From: Nakaseomyces glabratus
Lineage: Eukaryota > Ascomycota > Saccharomycetes > Saccharomycetales > Saccharomycetaceae
Assembly: GCF_010111755.1 (NCBI RefSeq)
Contig: NC_088957.1
Coordinates: 310,001 to 374,000 of the forward strand
Length of the DNA stretch: 64,000 nt
Direction: 5' to 3'
The notes beneath the pieces were generated by a model that had not been told where the DNA came from, did no database searches, and saw only the letters and a list, made by a program, of their open reading frames with translations. Numbering within the stretch: position 1 is the first letter of the stretch; the number at the start of each line of letters is the position of its first letter. Of this stretch, positions 42,841 to 53,023 are shown in pieces. A program made the translations under genes and the position numbers.

Positions 42841-43671
42841 ATCATATAGTGTGCAGTGTTATCAAAATTTGGATTAGATATCGGTTCAAAAAGTTGTATC
42901 TTTGGGCAATTATGTACCTTTACCCCCGCAATTTTATGTTGTATCCTTTTTTTTAATAATGTGATGTCTATCAATTGTTTTAAAGTTAAACAGTCAAGCT
43001 TGGCACTATTGAACAACAAAATTCAACTCTAGTACTGCAATAAAAATAAGATAGTTTATTAAACTTTCCTCCCCAAAATTGCAATTGCAGTATTCGAAAT
43101 GAACACTTTCTTGCTATTGTTATTGTTTTTATTTTTTTTTTTTTTTTTTCAGTTGTCTTGTCATGCGTGTCAGGTACTTTTCTCGGGGCCCCGAAAAGTT
43201 GAGAAAATCGTTACAGGTTTTCCTTTCTATCAACGTAATTCTGAGTAAGCGATCACTGTGGATTTGCATAATAGCAATTAGCTGATTGACCCACATTTAC
43301 TTCTAATATTGTAACTAAAGATGATATAGTAATAAGTATAAATTAGTCATTAAAAGTAGATTAGGTAAAGTAAATTACAAAATATTTATTTGGTAAGAAA
43401 AAAAGTAAAACAGGTTAGTATGGGAATAAAAGTGATCTTTTCCATTCTAAGGGGGTATCTTTTAGCATATAGCCCAATCAAGCAAGGATTTTGATGCCAT
43501 TATTGGGAGCTATTCAAAAGATTTTATTCTTAAATATTACAATTTTCTTTTGTGATGTAAAATCTGACGTTTACAAATAAAAGAAAGCTTTACTTTTATA
43601 TGTCAAAGTAAAAAAAAATTTTCCGGAAGAGATATTCGATAGCAAAGAAATAAATGGTCTTAGTAGCATTT
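42841..43671. promoter_or_regulatory. TMN3 upstream region and BOI1/2 3' region
   Basis: 831 bp. A run of about 18 T ends near 43149, followed within 40 bp by the palindrome TCGGGGCCCCGA at 43183-43194. The remainder is AT-rich with no visible gene. Confidence 0.55.
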
Positions 43672-46428
43672 TCAAATATGTTCAGCAGGTTTATGGTGTT
43701 CGGTGTCAAAGTATCCAGTATCTTCTGCTTTGGTACTATCCTCCAATTTTCCTGGTTCTTTTGTTTGTCTACTAGTCTTCCTAGCAATAGCAGGTGAGGC
43801 CATACCGGAAGCTAGTAAGAATGGACTACTAAAACCATTGGTACCTGCAGTGGTGCTTGATAAGTTTGGTGTATTCATACTTGTATCTGAATCGGAAGTT
43901 ATAACTGTTGTTTCGGCATTGTGGGAGGAAGCGGTGTGATTGAGGGACTTATCTGGATGGCTTCCATGGTCATCTTCATTCCATAAACTCTCTTGGTTTT
44001 GTAATTGTTCTTCCCTCAGCTTAGTCTCTTCTCTCGCTTCAGCCAACAACTCTTGAGCTTTGCTTAGTGATACAGTAGGTGTGGAGTATGAACTAACTAC
44101 TGGAACAGTGGTGTCGATGTCTATAGTTGCTTTGATTAATGCTGCCATCCATCCTCTCATTTCATCCTTAGTGTCGACAGCAAAGTAGTGCGTTCTTGGT
44201 TGAGTAAAAGTCAAACCCTTCTTGGATCCAGGTTGCGGTGGAATTAGTTTGAAACAGAAGCGGCCTTTACCTGTACTTGCAGCATATAGCGAAACTAGTT
44301 TATCATCCTCTTTGGCAGGGATAACACGGTGTGCGGTAATATCTATCAAACCACGTTCTCTTGTATCAGTAGTGTTAGCAAAGTAGGAAAGTCTAGTACC
44401 ATGTAAGGTAAAGAATCTTGTTTTCCACACGCTCACAGCACCACTACCTTTCTTACTTAACCACCCAGAATAGTCTGCATTTTTCATAGCGTCTCGTACA
44501 CTGATAGATCTCAAACCCTCAGTAAATGCCGAGGTATGTTGCTTTCTCAAACCAGGCTTGGTAGATTTGTTCTTGGATTTTACAGCTTCACTAACAGATC
44601 TCTTTTGTGGTTCCTCGGCAATAGCAGTACTAGCTATGGCCGACTTAGTTTTACTTTGTGTCTTTGCGCTAACTGATCTTTTCTCCGGTTGTGGACTACG
44701 CTTAACCGGAGTTGGTTGTTTAGCAGCTGAGGGTGAAGTAGGAGTAGTTGATGGAGAGCTTTTGGTAGCATTGTTTGTGAATTGCTGTTTAAAGGGACTC
44801 AAAAATATAGATGCTACTTTACTTCTGTCATTGCCACTTGGTTTACGCTCAGTTACTTTACCATTTGAAGAGAAACTAGCAATCGAAGAATTTCTTCTGT
44901 GAGTTTTAGTTTGAGGTTTGTCTGAGTTCTTTTTAATATCTACCATTGAAAGAGACCTTGATGGGCTTGCATATATACTTGAAGTTGCGCTGGCATCCTC
45001 GGAGATAGCACTTTCATTCGCCTCATCGCGCTTCTTCTCACTTTTTATTGGCGAAAGCAGTGACACTCTATTCATAACAGTTTTGAATGGACTCAACGGA
45101 GTTTCTGAATTGCTTTGGTCTGCACTTGAACTTTTTGAATTGCCTACATTAGTATCTATTTGTGTTGATTGACTTACTTCTCTAACAGCCTTCTGTTCAT
45201 CGTTCGAAAATGTAGGTAGTCTCTGCGGTTGCACAGGGCTGGGGTAAGAAGGTGGTTTTGGAGCCCTTCTTGGTGAAACAAACAAGTCACCCTTCTCCTC
45301 GGAGACACTGCCACCACCTATCCATAAGGATGTAGGTCTATGTTTGGTAGAAGGTGTTCGTGTTTCACTTGATGGAAGGTCTTCTAGTGAATGAGAAGCA
45401 TTCCTTGGATGACTCCTAGGAGCACTGGTGTTTAGAGTTGGGGCAGGCATTAAAGCACTGGCGTCGTTTCTGTCTCTATTTTTCTCCACTCTTATCACAT
45501 CGTGTGAGCCCACTTTACCTTCTCTAGCAACAACTTCCCTGATCATCTCTATCTGCTTATACATTTCAAATCTAGTGCCAAAAGAGCTAATATCCAATTC
45601 TTTTAAATGCTCCAGTTGTAATTCAAGCAATATCTTACCAGAAATTTTGTGTTGTTGAAAACTGCTAGCTGATTTGATATCAAACCCATGGCCTATAAAG
45701 TATGCAGTTACTTCATCTGGTGTCCAGTTTTCTACATTCATCAACTCCATGATTTCGTTTTGATTTCTCGGTAGGCTCACTGTAGAGGCTTCATTCACAT
45801 TCAAGCCTTGCGTAGTAGAGTATACAGTGTTCTGTGTCACATCTCCAGAGTTGTAATTAGCTGATGATAACGTAGTATCGTTCACATTTGCATGCTGTAA
45901 ATCTTCTAAGGCCTTATCGATATCGCTTATCGTGCTTTTCACTGAGACGTTACGGTTTACATTATTGGTGAAAGCAGAAGCTCCAGATTCAACTAGATAA
46001 GGAGATGGCAAATCGTTCATTACTTCAGAATTTGAAAGTGCTGGAGAATTCACTAGGTCTTCTCGAGAGCTTGGGCTATATATACGCTTCGAAGATTTTG
46101 CTCTCATAACTGTAGATTTTCTCTCTGTTGCCAACACCTGAGTAAAAACCACGGGATACAACCCTTCCTCTTTCGTTCTCAGGTTCCGCCCATAAAACCA
46201 GCCGTCGTTAAACTCACCATCATCGTTAATCACTTGAATTTTGTCACCTGGGTTCATATCCAGCTCATCTTCCATCCTTTTTGTGTATGCATTTATAGCA
46301 ATATACAGAGGAAATCTGCTTTTACTACTAAATGTCTGGGAACTTGGTGTGGCTGCCGAGCTGGTGCTAGCATTCCTCGCAAAACTGGTGTCCAGCTGTG
46401 CAAGCTTCGGGGTATTCACGCCAGACAT
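43672..46428 (-). CDS. BOI2: Boi1/Boi2-family polarity scaffold (SH3-SAM-PH)
   Basis: 918 residues (980 and 1040 in S. cerevisiae Boi1 and Boi2). Domains in order: SH3 at ~40-105 (FPLYIAINAYTKRMEDELDM...GWFYGRNLRTKEEGLYPVVF), SAM at ~234-300 (WTPDEVTAYFIGHGFD...LLELQLEHLKELDISSFG), the Bem1-binding proline motif APKPPSYPSPVQPQRLP, then PH at ~655-780 (SGWLSKKGSGAVSVWKTRFFTLHG). These proteins bind Bem1, Cdc42 and lipids and promote bud growth and exocytosis. The Ser-rich linkers vary. The flanks are mixed YER/YBL, so it stands for the single BOI locus; naming it BOI2 (YER114C) rather than BOI1 is provisional. Confidence 0.92.
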   Translation of the reverse strand: MSGVNTPKLAQLDTSFARNASTSSAATPSSQTFSSKSRFPLYIAINAYTKRMEDELDMNPGDKIQVINDDGEFNDGWFYGRNLRTKEEGLYPVVFTQVLATERKSTVMRAKSSKRIYSPSSREDLVNSPALSNSEVMNDLPSPYLVESGASAFTNNVNRNVSVKSTISDIDKALEDLQHANVNDTTLSSANYNSGDVTQNTVYSTTQGLNVNEASTVSLPRNQNEIMELMNVENWTPDEVTAYFIGHGFDIKSASSFQQHKISGKILLELQLEHLKELDISSFGTRFEMYKQIEMIREVVAREGKVGSHDVIRVEKNRDRNDASALMPAPTLNTSAPRSHPRNASHSLEDLPSSETRTPSTKHRPTSLWIGGGSVSEEKGDLFVSPRRAPKPPSYPSPVQPQRLPTFSNDEQKAVREVSQSTQIDTNVGNSKSSSADQSNSETPLSPFKTVMNRVSLLSPIKSEKKRDEANESAISEDASATSSIYASPSRSLSMVDIKKNSDKPQTKTHRRNSSIASFSSNGKVTERKPSGNDRSKVASIFLSPFKQQFTNNATKSSPSTTPTSPSAAKQPTPVKRSPQPEKRSVSAKTQSKTKSAIASTAIAEEPQKRSVSEAVKSKNKSTKPGLRKQHTSAFTEGLRSISVRDAMKNADYSGWLSKKGSGAVSVWKTRFFTLHGTRLSYFANTTDTRERGLIDITAHRVIPAKEDDKLVSLYAASTGKGRFCFKLIPPQPGSKKGLTFTQPRTHYFAVDTKDEMRGWMAALIKATIDIDTTVPVVSSYSTPTVSLSKAQELLAEAREETKLREEQLQNQESLWNEDDHGSHPDKSLNHTASSHNAETTVITSDSDTSMNTPNLSSTTAGTNGFSSPFLLASGMASPAIARKTSRQTKEPGKLEDSTKAEDTGYFDTEHHKPAEHI

Positions 46429-46955
46429 AACTCAAAAAACAATACAGTATGTTTCCTATTTCCCTCCAAAATAAACCTTCTAATGGAGTAAAAGTTAAAT
46501 GAGGTGCCGGTCGTTGAGCTATGACTATGGTTTTGGCCCTTGATATAGCTCCCGGGACTCAAAGGTACTTATAGTCGATGTTGTTTTTTTTCAGTTAGGG
46601 ATTGAGTGGCTCCTTAAAAATTTAGCATGAGGTGTCCACATACGGTGTCCGGTTTTAGAGTGACGAAGCCCATCCAGCGAGCTTCAGCAATATTATATGT
46701 TATACAGGTTTTGGAATATATATTAATGTAGTGGATGTAAGCTGGTTAAATTGGAGGATATTCTGGTAGTACTTTGTGGTTTTCTAGTCCTGATGACTAA
46801 CCTTTTATGCTCACTTCAAAAGTGCATATTGCCAAAAAAAAAACAAGCTGATGATGTCAAAAAATTTGTTATGAATATTAATTATATGTTGAATAAAAGA
46901 AATGCATTTCTATCTATATGTGAGTGTATGTTCGTAAAATTCATTGTTTCTGAGA
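46429..46955. other. Intergenic: BOI1/2 promoter
   Basis: 527 bp upstream of BOI1/2 and downstream of the SPR6-like gene. It includes a T-run near 46582 and otherwise mixed sequence. I recognise no particular site and no gene. Confidence 0.5.
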
Positions 46956-47459
46956 TCATATCAGGTATAGTTTAGTGGCTATATGTGAAGGCTTCGACAT
47001 GTGAGCCATGGAGCAATCCTTTTCCTTAGTCTGCTTCTGTGATTGTTGTAGCGGGCTTGGTTTAATGGATAAGCTGCCACATGAGCAATGCAGGTCTGGG
47101 TTTATGTGTAGACCATGTTTAATTCCTCTTAGTGGGCACCTAGTAGCGCGTTCGTCTCTGCCGCCCGCCAGTTGTCCAAATCGGAGAAGCGTTGGGCCTT
47201 CCAACTCTTCGGGTTCAACAGGTGTGGGTTTCTTGTTCTTTCTTTGGCGAGATAAGAACCTTGCAACGTGAGTCTTCTTCTTCACGCTGGCCCGAGATTT
47301 GATTCGCGGCGAGAGCACATTGTTGAACTCAAGGAACCGCTGTCTTGAACTACTGCTGTACTTCCGGTACCCTTTTTGCTTATTGCTGGATATGTTAGCG
47401 TTCATAAAATTCATCTTGAAACACTCCAGAACAGTGTTCGCATTTTCCTTGGCGATCAT
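46956..47459 (-). CDS. SPR6: Putative sporulation protein Spr6 (positional)
   Basis: 167 residues from an ATG at 47459. The protein is basic: a charged first half (RQRFLEFNNVLSPRIKSRAS, VKKKTHVARFLSRQRKNKK) and a Cys-containing motif, HINPDLHCSCGSL, near residue 128. The DNA is less AT-rich than the flanks, as expected for coding sequence. The call rests on place and strand: between BOI1/2 and SLX8 on the minus strand, where S. cerevisiae has SPR6 (YER115C, ~190 residues), a sporulation-induced gene of unknown function. I cannot confirm sequence identity from memory, and an unrelated or non-coding frame remains possible. Confidence 0.45.
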   Translation of the reverse strand: MIAKENANTVLECFKMNFMNANISSNKQKGYRKYSSSSRQRFLEFNNVLSPRIKSRASVKKKTHVARFLSRQRKNKKPTPVEPEELEGPTLLRFGQLAGGRDERATRCPLRGIKHGLHINPDLHCSCGSLSIKPSPLQQSQKQTKEKDCSMAHMSKPSHIATKLYLI

Positions 47460-48649
47460 AATGCTATATTTGCTCCTGTATTATATATGTTCTAATATGT
47501 TCTTTAAGTTTTGTTATATGCTGTATTGTAAGTTGCACTATTGTAGCAGCCTAGATAATTTTTATTATGTTGATCTTGTTCTTGATGACTACGATTACAA
47601 TAAGATACTTATAATTAAATTTAAGACGTGGGTATATATATATTGGAGAGATTTAGAACATTCCAGTTTAGTGCCCATAATCTCCTTCATACTGTTTATG
47701 TGTGTGGGTACTATCATATAAGAGAAAAATGGCACAAGAAGGGCATTTTTTTAGCAAGACAACAGCGTTATTGGTTAAAAGAAAAAGGATCGCATATGAT
47801 ATGTGTGGGAAAGGGACAGAGTATTGGGCTATTATTTATCAAGCGGAATCACAAAGTATAGAAATCACAAAAAGAAAGAAAGCAAGCAAGTAGTAAGTGA
47901 GCAGGAACAAAGCAATACGACTAAATTCTAAAAAAAAAGTCTCGGATAAGAATATAGAATGATCGTCTTCTAAAACTGGATTTGCCAAGGGGGAGAAGGA
48001 TACTAGGAATGTGTTCTTCTATAACACTTTGTACTACTTTGTTGAAATGTGTAATGCTTGCTTGATGCCTGTTCACGCAAGAGATTGTGGCAGAGAGATA
48101 CAAAGGATTAACAGTTTTGTTTTTTTTGATAATTTTTTTTTTTAGTCCACGGTGCAAATAGGGCGATGCCAAAGGAATAAGTAGTAAGAGGCTATTACGT
48201 CAATTTGTGAGGATTACAGAGAACACCGTGAGAGCAAAGGCTATCCCATTTTATTCAAGAGAAGCCCACTTTGCAATGTTCCTAGTTTCTTCGTTGTCAG
48301 GACTAGATAGATAAGAAGACTCTCTCGTCCCCCAAATTCATAGCAGTGCTTGCAGGTGCGTAGTTGCAGCAGTTATTTCTTTTTAAGATGTTTAATAGTG
48401 AGAGAACTTTGATGTGACAAGAATCCCTGAAAAACGGACAGATTCGTGTCGTGATCTAACACCGGCCAATTCTTTAGAAATAGGATGAATTGGGCGAGAT
48501 ATACACTTGTGCAGAACTATACACCACCCAACGAATATGAGTTGGGGGGGATAACAAATATCTATAGAAATTTTTTGGGGAATAGTGTCTAAATGGGGTG
48601 TATTCGATAAAGGGTATATTATGTAGTCTGTTAATGCAATTTGTTGAAA
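47460..48649. other. Intergenic region without a supported gene
   Basis: 1190 bp between the SPR6-like gene and SLX8. Frames here (for example around 47628-47893) are short, lack similarity and mostly lack ATG starts. It has A/T runs and one G7 run (48544-48550) downstream of SLX8. I checked both strands for tRNA and snRNA signatures by eye and found none. Confidence 0.5.
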
Positions 48650-49282
48650 TCAGGTCTTCTTCTGTACTTTTCGGAGTACTAGCATTTTGATCTGTTTCAT
48701 GTTTATGGTCTTTCTGCATAGAGCACAGACACCTCCTTTACGAGGAGTTCTTGAGTTGTTTACCATTTGGAACAAGCATTCGCAACAGAATACATGCCCG
48801 CAGGGAGTCATAATAGCAACATCTGGTGGCTCGAAACATATAGGACATTTGTAGTCTCGTACCCGCTTGTATTCCCTTTTCTTGCTCTCCTCGTCATTGG
48901 CCTCTTCGTCTGGTATCTCGACCACTTGCTGTTCCTCGGCTTCCAAGTTGATGGTCTCGGGTGTCAAGTCTGCATTGCGCCTCTTGTTCATATTAGTTAC
49001 TTCCAAGTCATCGTCATCATCGTCGTAGTCACTACCTTCGCCCTCCATGGAAGCATGACTTCTCTTCTTGGGAGAATGCTCTATATCTAGGTCTGTCTCT
49101 ATCTGGTCTTCACTCACGCTGGTCTCACGTTGGCTATCTTCATCATCTTGCAACATATTTATCATCTCTGATCCGAAATCACTGTTAGACCGTTCCTCGC
49201 GTATTACTGTTATAGAGCCATCACTGTCGTTGCCATCGGTGGGAACACTGCCAGCATGTTCACCACTCTCAGATTTAGCCAT
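48650..49282 (-). CDS. SLX8: SUMO-targeted ubiquitin ligase subunit Slx8
   Basis: 210 residues (274 in S. cerevisiae). A C-terminal C3HC4 RING finger is complete: C146, C149, C161, H163, C166, C169, C186 and C189, within CPICFEPPDVAIMTPCGHVF and CALCRKTINM. The N-terminal 135 residues are acidic and Ser-rich, with short hydrophobic-acidic stretches that could be SUMO-interacting motifs (for example ITVIREE and QVVEIPDEE). Slx8 pairs with Slx5 to ubiquitinate SUMO-modified proteins in genome maintenance. Place and strand match YER116C, divergent from RPL23. The shorter length is in the disordered N terminus. Confidence 0.92.
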   Translation of the reverse strand: MAKSESGEHAGSVPTDGNDSDGSITVIREERSNSDFGSEMINMLQDDEDSQRETSVSEDQIETDLDIEHSPKKRSHASMEGEGSDYDDDDDDLEVTNMNKRRNADLTPETINLEAEEQQVVEIPDEEANDEESKKREYKRVRDYKCPICFEPPDVAIMTPCGHVFCCECLFQMVNNSRTPRKGGVCALCRKTINMKQIKMLVLRKVQKKT

Positions 49283-49738
49283 CGCTCAATATACTCTGAG
49301 CGTCATTAAACCAAAGTAAATACAAACACACTAACTTAAATATCTAAGAAACTTCTAGTTTAACTTATAATCATTCTCTAATCATACACACTATTCATGC
49401 GTATAATCCCCATTGTTATATTTGCCGGATGAGCTAGTACTAATGCATACAGACAAACTGCGCAGTAACTGGTCCTCCCCACCTCGCACACATAATTGCC
49501 AAAAGAATTAAGACAAGACCCGAGAAAGAGAGAGATAGAGAGAGGCAGAGAAGGAGGGAGGGTCAATGTGCAGAGATAGAATGGAACACTTTGCAAGATT
49601 TGCTTACTGTGTTTACCCGGATTATTGAATTTAGCATATTTGCTACGTATGTAGTTATCTATTACTTTTTTCAGAGGCAGGTTTTCAGCTAGATTTTGTG
49701 ACTGCTCTTTCTTGGGGTTTCCGAACGGGTCGCGTATT

Positions 49739-49750
49739 ACACCCATACAT
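49739..49750 (+). promoter_or_regulatory. Rap1 site of RPL23
   Basis: ACACCCATACAT is a full match to the Rap1 consensus found in ribosomal-protein promoters. It is about 630 bp upstream of the RPL23 ATG, farther than usual. Confidence 0.7.
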
Positions 49751-49980
49751 ATTTGGGAGTGCTATGTCCTGGGTATAGATTTTTCTGAAAACGGATGGAT
49801 GGGAAGGACTGATGCAGACAGCAAGAAACTGAACTGCTCTTTGCAAGTTCTGGATTCCTTGGGAGAGGTCGATGGTTTGGCTGTTCCCTAACTCATACCA
49901 TCGCATTCTGAGTCTGTAATGGCATCTGGATCCAGCACCATACGCATACGGGTCGGGCTGTAACCCTGAGCCTGGCACTA

Positions 49981-50070
49981 GCCAGTGTCGTGCTAGCCAG
50001 AGTCGTGCTAGCCAGAGCCGTGCTAGCTAGTGTCGTGCTAGCCGGTGTCGTGCTAGCTAGTGTCGTGCTA
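49981..50070. repeat. Six-unit 15-bp tandem array upstream of RPL23
   Basis: Six exact-length units of the form GCCAGTGTCGTGCTA, differing only at positions 3, 4, 6 and 8; unit starts are 49981, 49996, 50011, 50026, 50041 and 50056. Every junction makes GTGCTAGC or a close variant. It ends about 310 bp before the RPL23 ATG. It is probably not coding. Confidence 0.9.
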
Positions 50071-50378
50071 GGTCCAGCTCTTGTCAGGAGGTCTCTGTGG
50101 TGGAACTGGGCACCTCCTGCCTAGGCCGGCGTGCCCACCTTCTTCCTAGCACTACCACTGGTTTCCACCAGACCTTAGCACTTTGTAGGAAGGAGGTAGG
50201 GCAACGGCAACTCATCCCATAGTGTAGCAAAATCTGGAAAAACCTCAGAATCAAGCATCTCAACCATTGATGGCATTACATTAAAATGAAAACATAGATA
50301 TTTCAACGATAGGCGCTTAGTAGCATTTGTTTCTGGCTTCATAACACTAACGATACCAACGAATCTAACACAAGAACA

Positions 50379-51459
50379 ATGTCAGGTAACGGTGCTCAAG
50401 GTACTAAATTCAGAATTTCTGTATGTTTTAAAAGATAAGCTGCGAATGAACAAATTGTGAAATCTAGAGGATGGTTGTTGAGACAAGCAAGTCCAAGAAG
50501 GTTAAGATATATCGCCCAGTGTGTTGTACTATGCAGTTTTGTTGCAAATCAAGCGTGAGTTAGAAGTATATTCAAAGTCCAATCAAAGTATTCCCGCCGT
50601 CAAGTATACTGTGGCGAAACGTGTGAGGTTGATTATATTGTCAATATAACCCAAGAGGCATACAAGCTGTGAGAAGCTATTTCTGTGAGAAAATGTCTAT
50701 ATTGGCTATTAACGCATGCAAAGGAATTTCAATAGGACAAAACATGGCTTGCCTTCCCATCAGGAACTCAACGATTTAACAATTATATTCTCCCCAATAC
50801 GTGAATAACTTACTAACAATTTATGTTCTCTTATATTATAATTTTTTTCTTGAGGTTTTTAATGCATGAGTTTTTCATTCCCCATCCCAATATTATGGTA
50901 TCTAAATCAAAGTGGTAATAACATCCATCCATCTCGTGGTATACTTTTGAATGGCTAATTCCTATGAGAAAATGAAAACAATATTACTAGTAATATCAAA
51001 ATGGAAGGGTTGGGCTGATTTACAAATGCTACTAGGGATCCAGAAGGGAAAAAAGGTTAATGTACAGATTACACCACATATGAACAGCTAGGTTTGCCAA
51101 CCGGTGCCATCATGAACTGTGCTGACAACTCTGGTGCCAGAAACTTGTACATCATGGCTGTCAAGGGTTCCGGTTCCAGATTGAACAGATTGCCAGCTGC
51201 CTCTCTAGGTGATATGGTTATGGCTACTGTTAAGAAGGGTAAGCCAGAATTGAGAAAGAAGGTTATGCCAGCTATCGTTGTCCGTCAATCCAAGGCTTGG
51301 AGAAGAAAGGACGGTGTCTACCTATACTTCGAAGACAACGCTGGTGTCATTGCTAACCCAAAGGGTGAAATGAAGGGTTCCGCTATCACTGGTCCAGTCG
51401 GTAAGGAATGTGCTGACTTGTGGCCAAGAGTTGCCTCCAACTCCGGTGTCGTCGTCTAA
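50379..51459 (+). CDS. RPL23B: Ribosomal protein uL14 (Rpl23), two exons
   Basis: Exon 1 is 50379-50420 ([14 protein letters not shown]) and exon 2 is 51088-51459, starting [19 protein letters not shown]; together 137 residues, the same as S. cerevisiae Rpl23. The protein belongs to the 60S subunit interface, near the factor-binding site. The junction after codon 14 is the conserved intron position. A 5' site GTATGT starts at 50421 and the acceptor CAG ends at 51087; upstream AGs tested give early stops. Codon bias is extreme, as for all ribosomal proteins. Place and strand match YER117W (RPL23B) and inverted YBL087C (RPL23A), so the A/B label is arbitrary. Confidence 0.97.
50421..51087 (+). 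other. RPL23 intron
   Basis: 667 nt, longer than the ~470-500 nt of the S. cerevisiae RPL23 introns. Donor GTATGT (50421-50426), canonical branch site TACTAAC (50811-50817) and acceptor CAG (51085-51087). The branch site is about 270 nt from the acceptor. In that stretch lies a perfect 16-bp palindrome, ATATTACTAGTAATAT (50981-50996). I see no C/D or H/ACA snoRNA inside. Confidence 0.9.
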
Positions 51460-51961
51460 ATGTCATACTAGAAATAGTTTCCTATTTAGTTCAACATAAA
51501 AAATTTCATTAAAATATAATCATTTCCTAATTCTGTAACTTACAGAAGATGTATAGTAATATACTTGCTTAAAAGTTTTTTTAAGAATATTATAAGCTTT
51601 AAGTATCTCCAATAAGCTATAGAAAGCATATATACATGAAGTCACATATCGGTCTATGATAATGGCAATGTTAATATTAATAGTAGTAATGGTGAGAGAT
51701 TTCGATGTATAATTTCGTATTAGTTCCTTAATTATATGTAGATAATATATTAAAACTTATCGTTGTGAGTTGAATATTACAATGTCATAATCCAAAATCA
51801 ACCTTATAAACCTCGTTATCTAGCCTAATGAACTAGTATTAAAGTTAAAAGTGATTTTGGGCTTATAAGAATAAAATAAAATACTGTATAGAGATATTGA
51901 AATATGTTGGTAGCTTTCTTGTAGTTTGAATATCTTTCTTTGTGATGCAATTGCTATTGTT
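51460..51961. other. Convergent RPL23-SHO1 intergenic region
   Basis: 502 bp, very AT-rich, between converging genes; expected to contain only polyadenylation signals. No repeat or gene seen. Confidence 0.6.
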
Positions 51962-53023
51962 CTAGGCTTCGGTATCGTTGTCTATTATCGTAACATAATT
52001 GCTTGGTATAATACCCGTCTCACCCGATTCCTTCTTCGCTTTCCACCATCTGCCCTCTATATCACTAACCATTAATATTTCGCCCTGTTCAAAGGACATC
52101 TCATATGCATCAGCGGAATCCGCCTCGTAAGAGTAAAGCGCCTTAACTCTGTAAGGGAAACTCTCGTCAGCCAGATCGGCGTAGAGCCCCATCGTGTCCC
52201 CCATTGTAGTATTTGTATTATTATTGGTAGTTGCGGTAATATATGTGTCACCGATAGTATTGTTACCAAGTTGTGGTGATCTCAACGGAGCGTTGTTGTT
52301 GGTAGGCAAGTCGCTTGCAGATGGGTAAGGTGGGCCCGTGTTCTCAAATTCTGTAAGTGCCGTTGATGAAACGTAGTTGGAAGTGTGAGGATTGTTATAA
52401 AAGCCATTGTCTAGTCCCAAATTCTCAGAAGCACTATGTAGATTGTTAGTGCTGTGAGTCAGCTTCACAGAGGATCCACGGAACTGGGTTTGCTTACTAG
52501 ATCTCCTGTACGCCTTGATCTTTGCAGCTTCAAATGGAGAAGGTCTGATGCCATTAAGTGAGAAAGAGTCGACCCATCTATTTATTGGGGAGGCATTATC
52601 ACCACCATAGTAAAAAATCCATATTAAATTAACCATTGATAAAAGAACTACACCAGCAGATGCTGCAGCTTTCTGGTTACCTGAACCATAGATCAAATAA
52701 TTGGCACTATTTGTAGAGTATACAAACGCAACACCTATGGAAGCTGTTAAAAAATTTCTGTAATAATCGACAAGGTCATATATGTAGAACCCGATTAGCA
52801 TTAAAATGATTAAAAATTGAAAAGCTATACCCCACCATGTAAATCTCGGAAAGTCCTCATTAACTTGTACAGATATGCAACCACCAAGTGTGATAACCCA
52901 GGATATTAGACCGATTAGTATAGATGATATCGCAAATGGGTCCGATATCAGATTTCGAAATCCAACATTTCGAACAGCACCTCTTGTCCTGGGATTTATT
53001 ATCTTACCTCTCCTGCCTGACAT
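51962..53023 (-). CDS. SHO1: Osmosensor Sho1
   Basis: 353 residues (367 in S. cerevisiae). Four membrane segments fill residues ~30-140 (FAISSILIGLISWVITLGG, FQFLIILMLIGFYIYDLV, a third near 93-112 and VVLLSMVNLIWIFYYGG). A ~150-residue Ser/Asn/Thr-rich cytoplasmic linker follows, and an SH3 domain ends the protein (291-353: ALYSYEADSADAYEMSFEQG, GRWWKAKKESGETGIIPSNY). Sho1 is the membrane anchor of one HOG-pathway branch and its SH3 binds the Pbs2 proline motif. Place and strand match YER118C. Confidence 0.96.
   Translation of the reverse strand: MSGRRGKIINPRTRGAVRNVGFRNLISDPFAISSILIGLISWVITLGGCISVQVNEDFPRFTWWGIAFQFLIILMLIGFYIYDLVDYYRNFLTASIGVAFVYSTNSANYLIYGSGNQKAAASAGVVLLSMVNLIWIFYYGGDNASPINRWVDSFSLNGIRPSPFEAAKIKAYRRSSKQTQFRGSSVKLTHSTNNLHSASENLGLDNGFYNNPHTSNYVSSTALTEFENTGPPYPSASDLPTNNNAPLRSPQLGNNTIGDTYITATTNNNTNTTMGDTMGLYADLADESFPYRVKALYSYEADSADAYEMSFEQGEILMVSDIEGRWWKAKKESGETGIIPSNYVTIIDNDTEA

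Larger units (their letters stand above)
49283..50378. promoter_or_regulatory. Divergent SLX8-RPL23 promoter region
   Basis: 1096 bp, GC-richer toward RPL23. Read from the left it holds a GA-rich tract (~49520-49560), a Reb1 match TTACCCG (49613-49619), a Rap1 match (49739-49750), the 15-bp tandem array (49981-50070) and a G/C-rich segment with an imperfect inverted repeat (CCTTCTTCCT near 50138 against AGGAAGGAGG near 50187). The RPL23 leader is A-rich. No open frame here is convincing. Confidence 0.65.

Noticed and set aside
43130..43200. Centromere-like combination of AT tract and TCCGAAA-like sequence
   Set aside because: No CDEI (RTCACRTG) and no proper CDEIII; only a T-run beside a GC palindrome.
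47000..47300. Possible tRNA-like stretches (GC-raised, with GGTTCAA-type words)
   Set aside because: No pair of A and B boxes with foldable arms; the sequence is explained by the SPR6-like coding frame.
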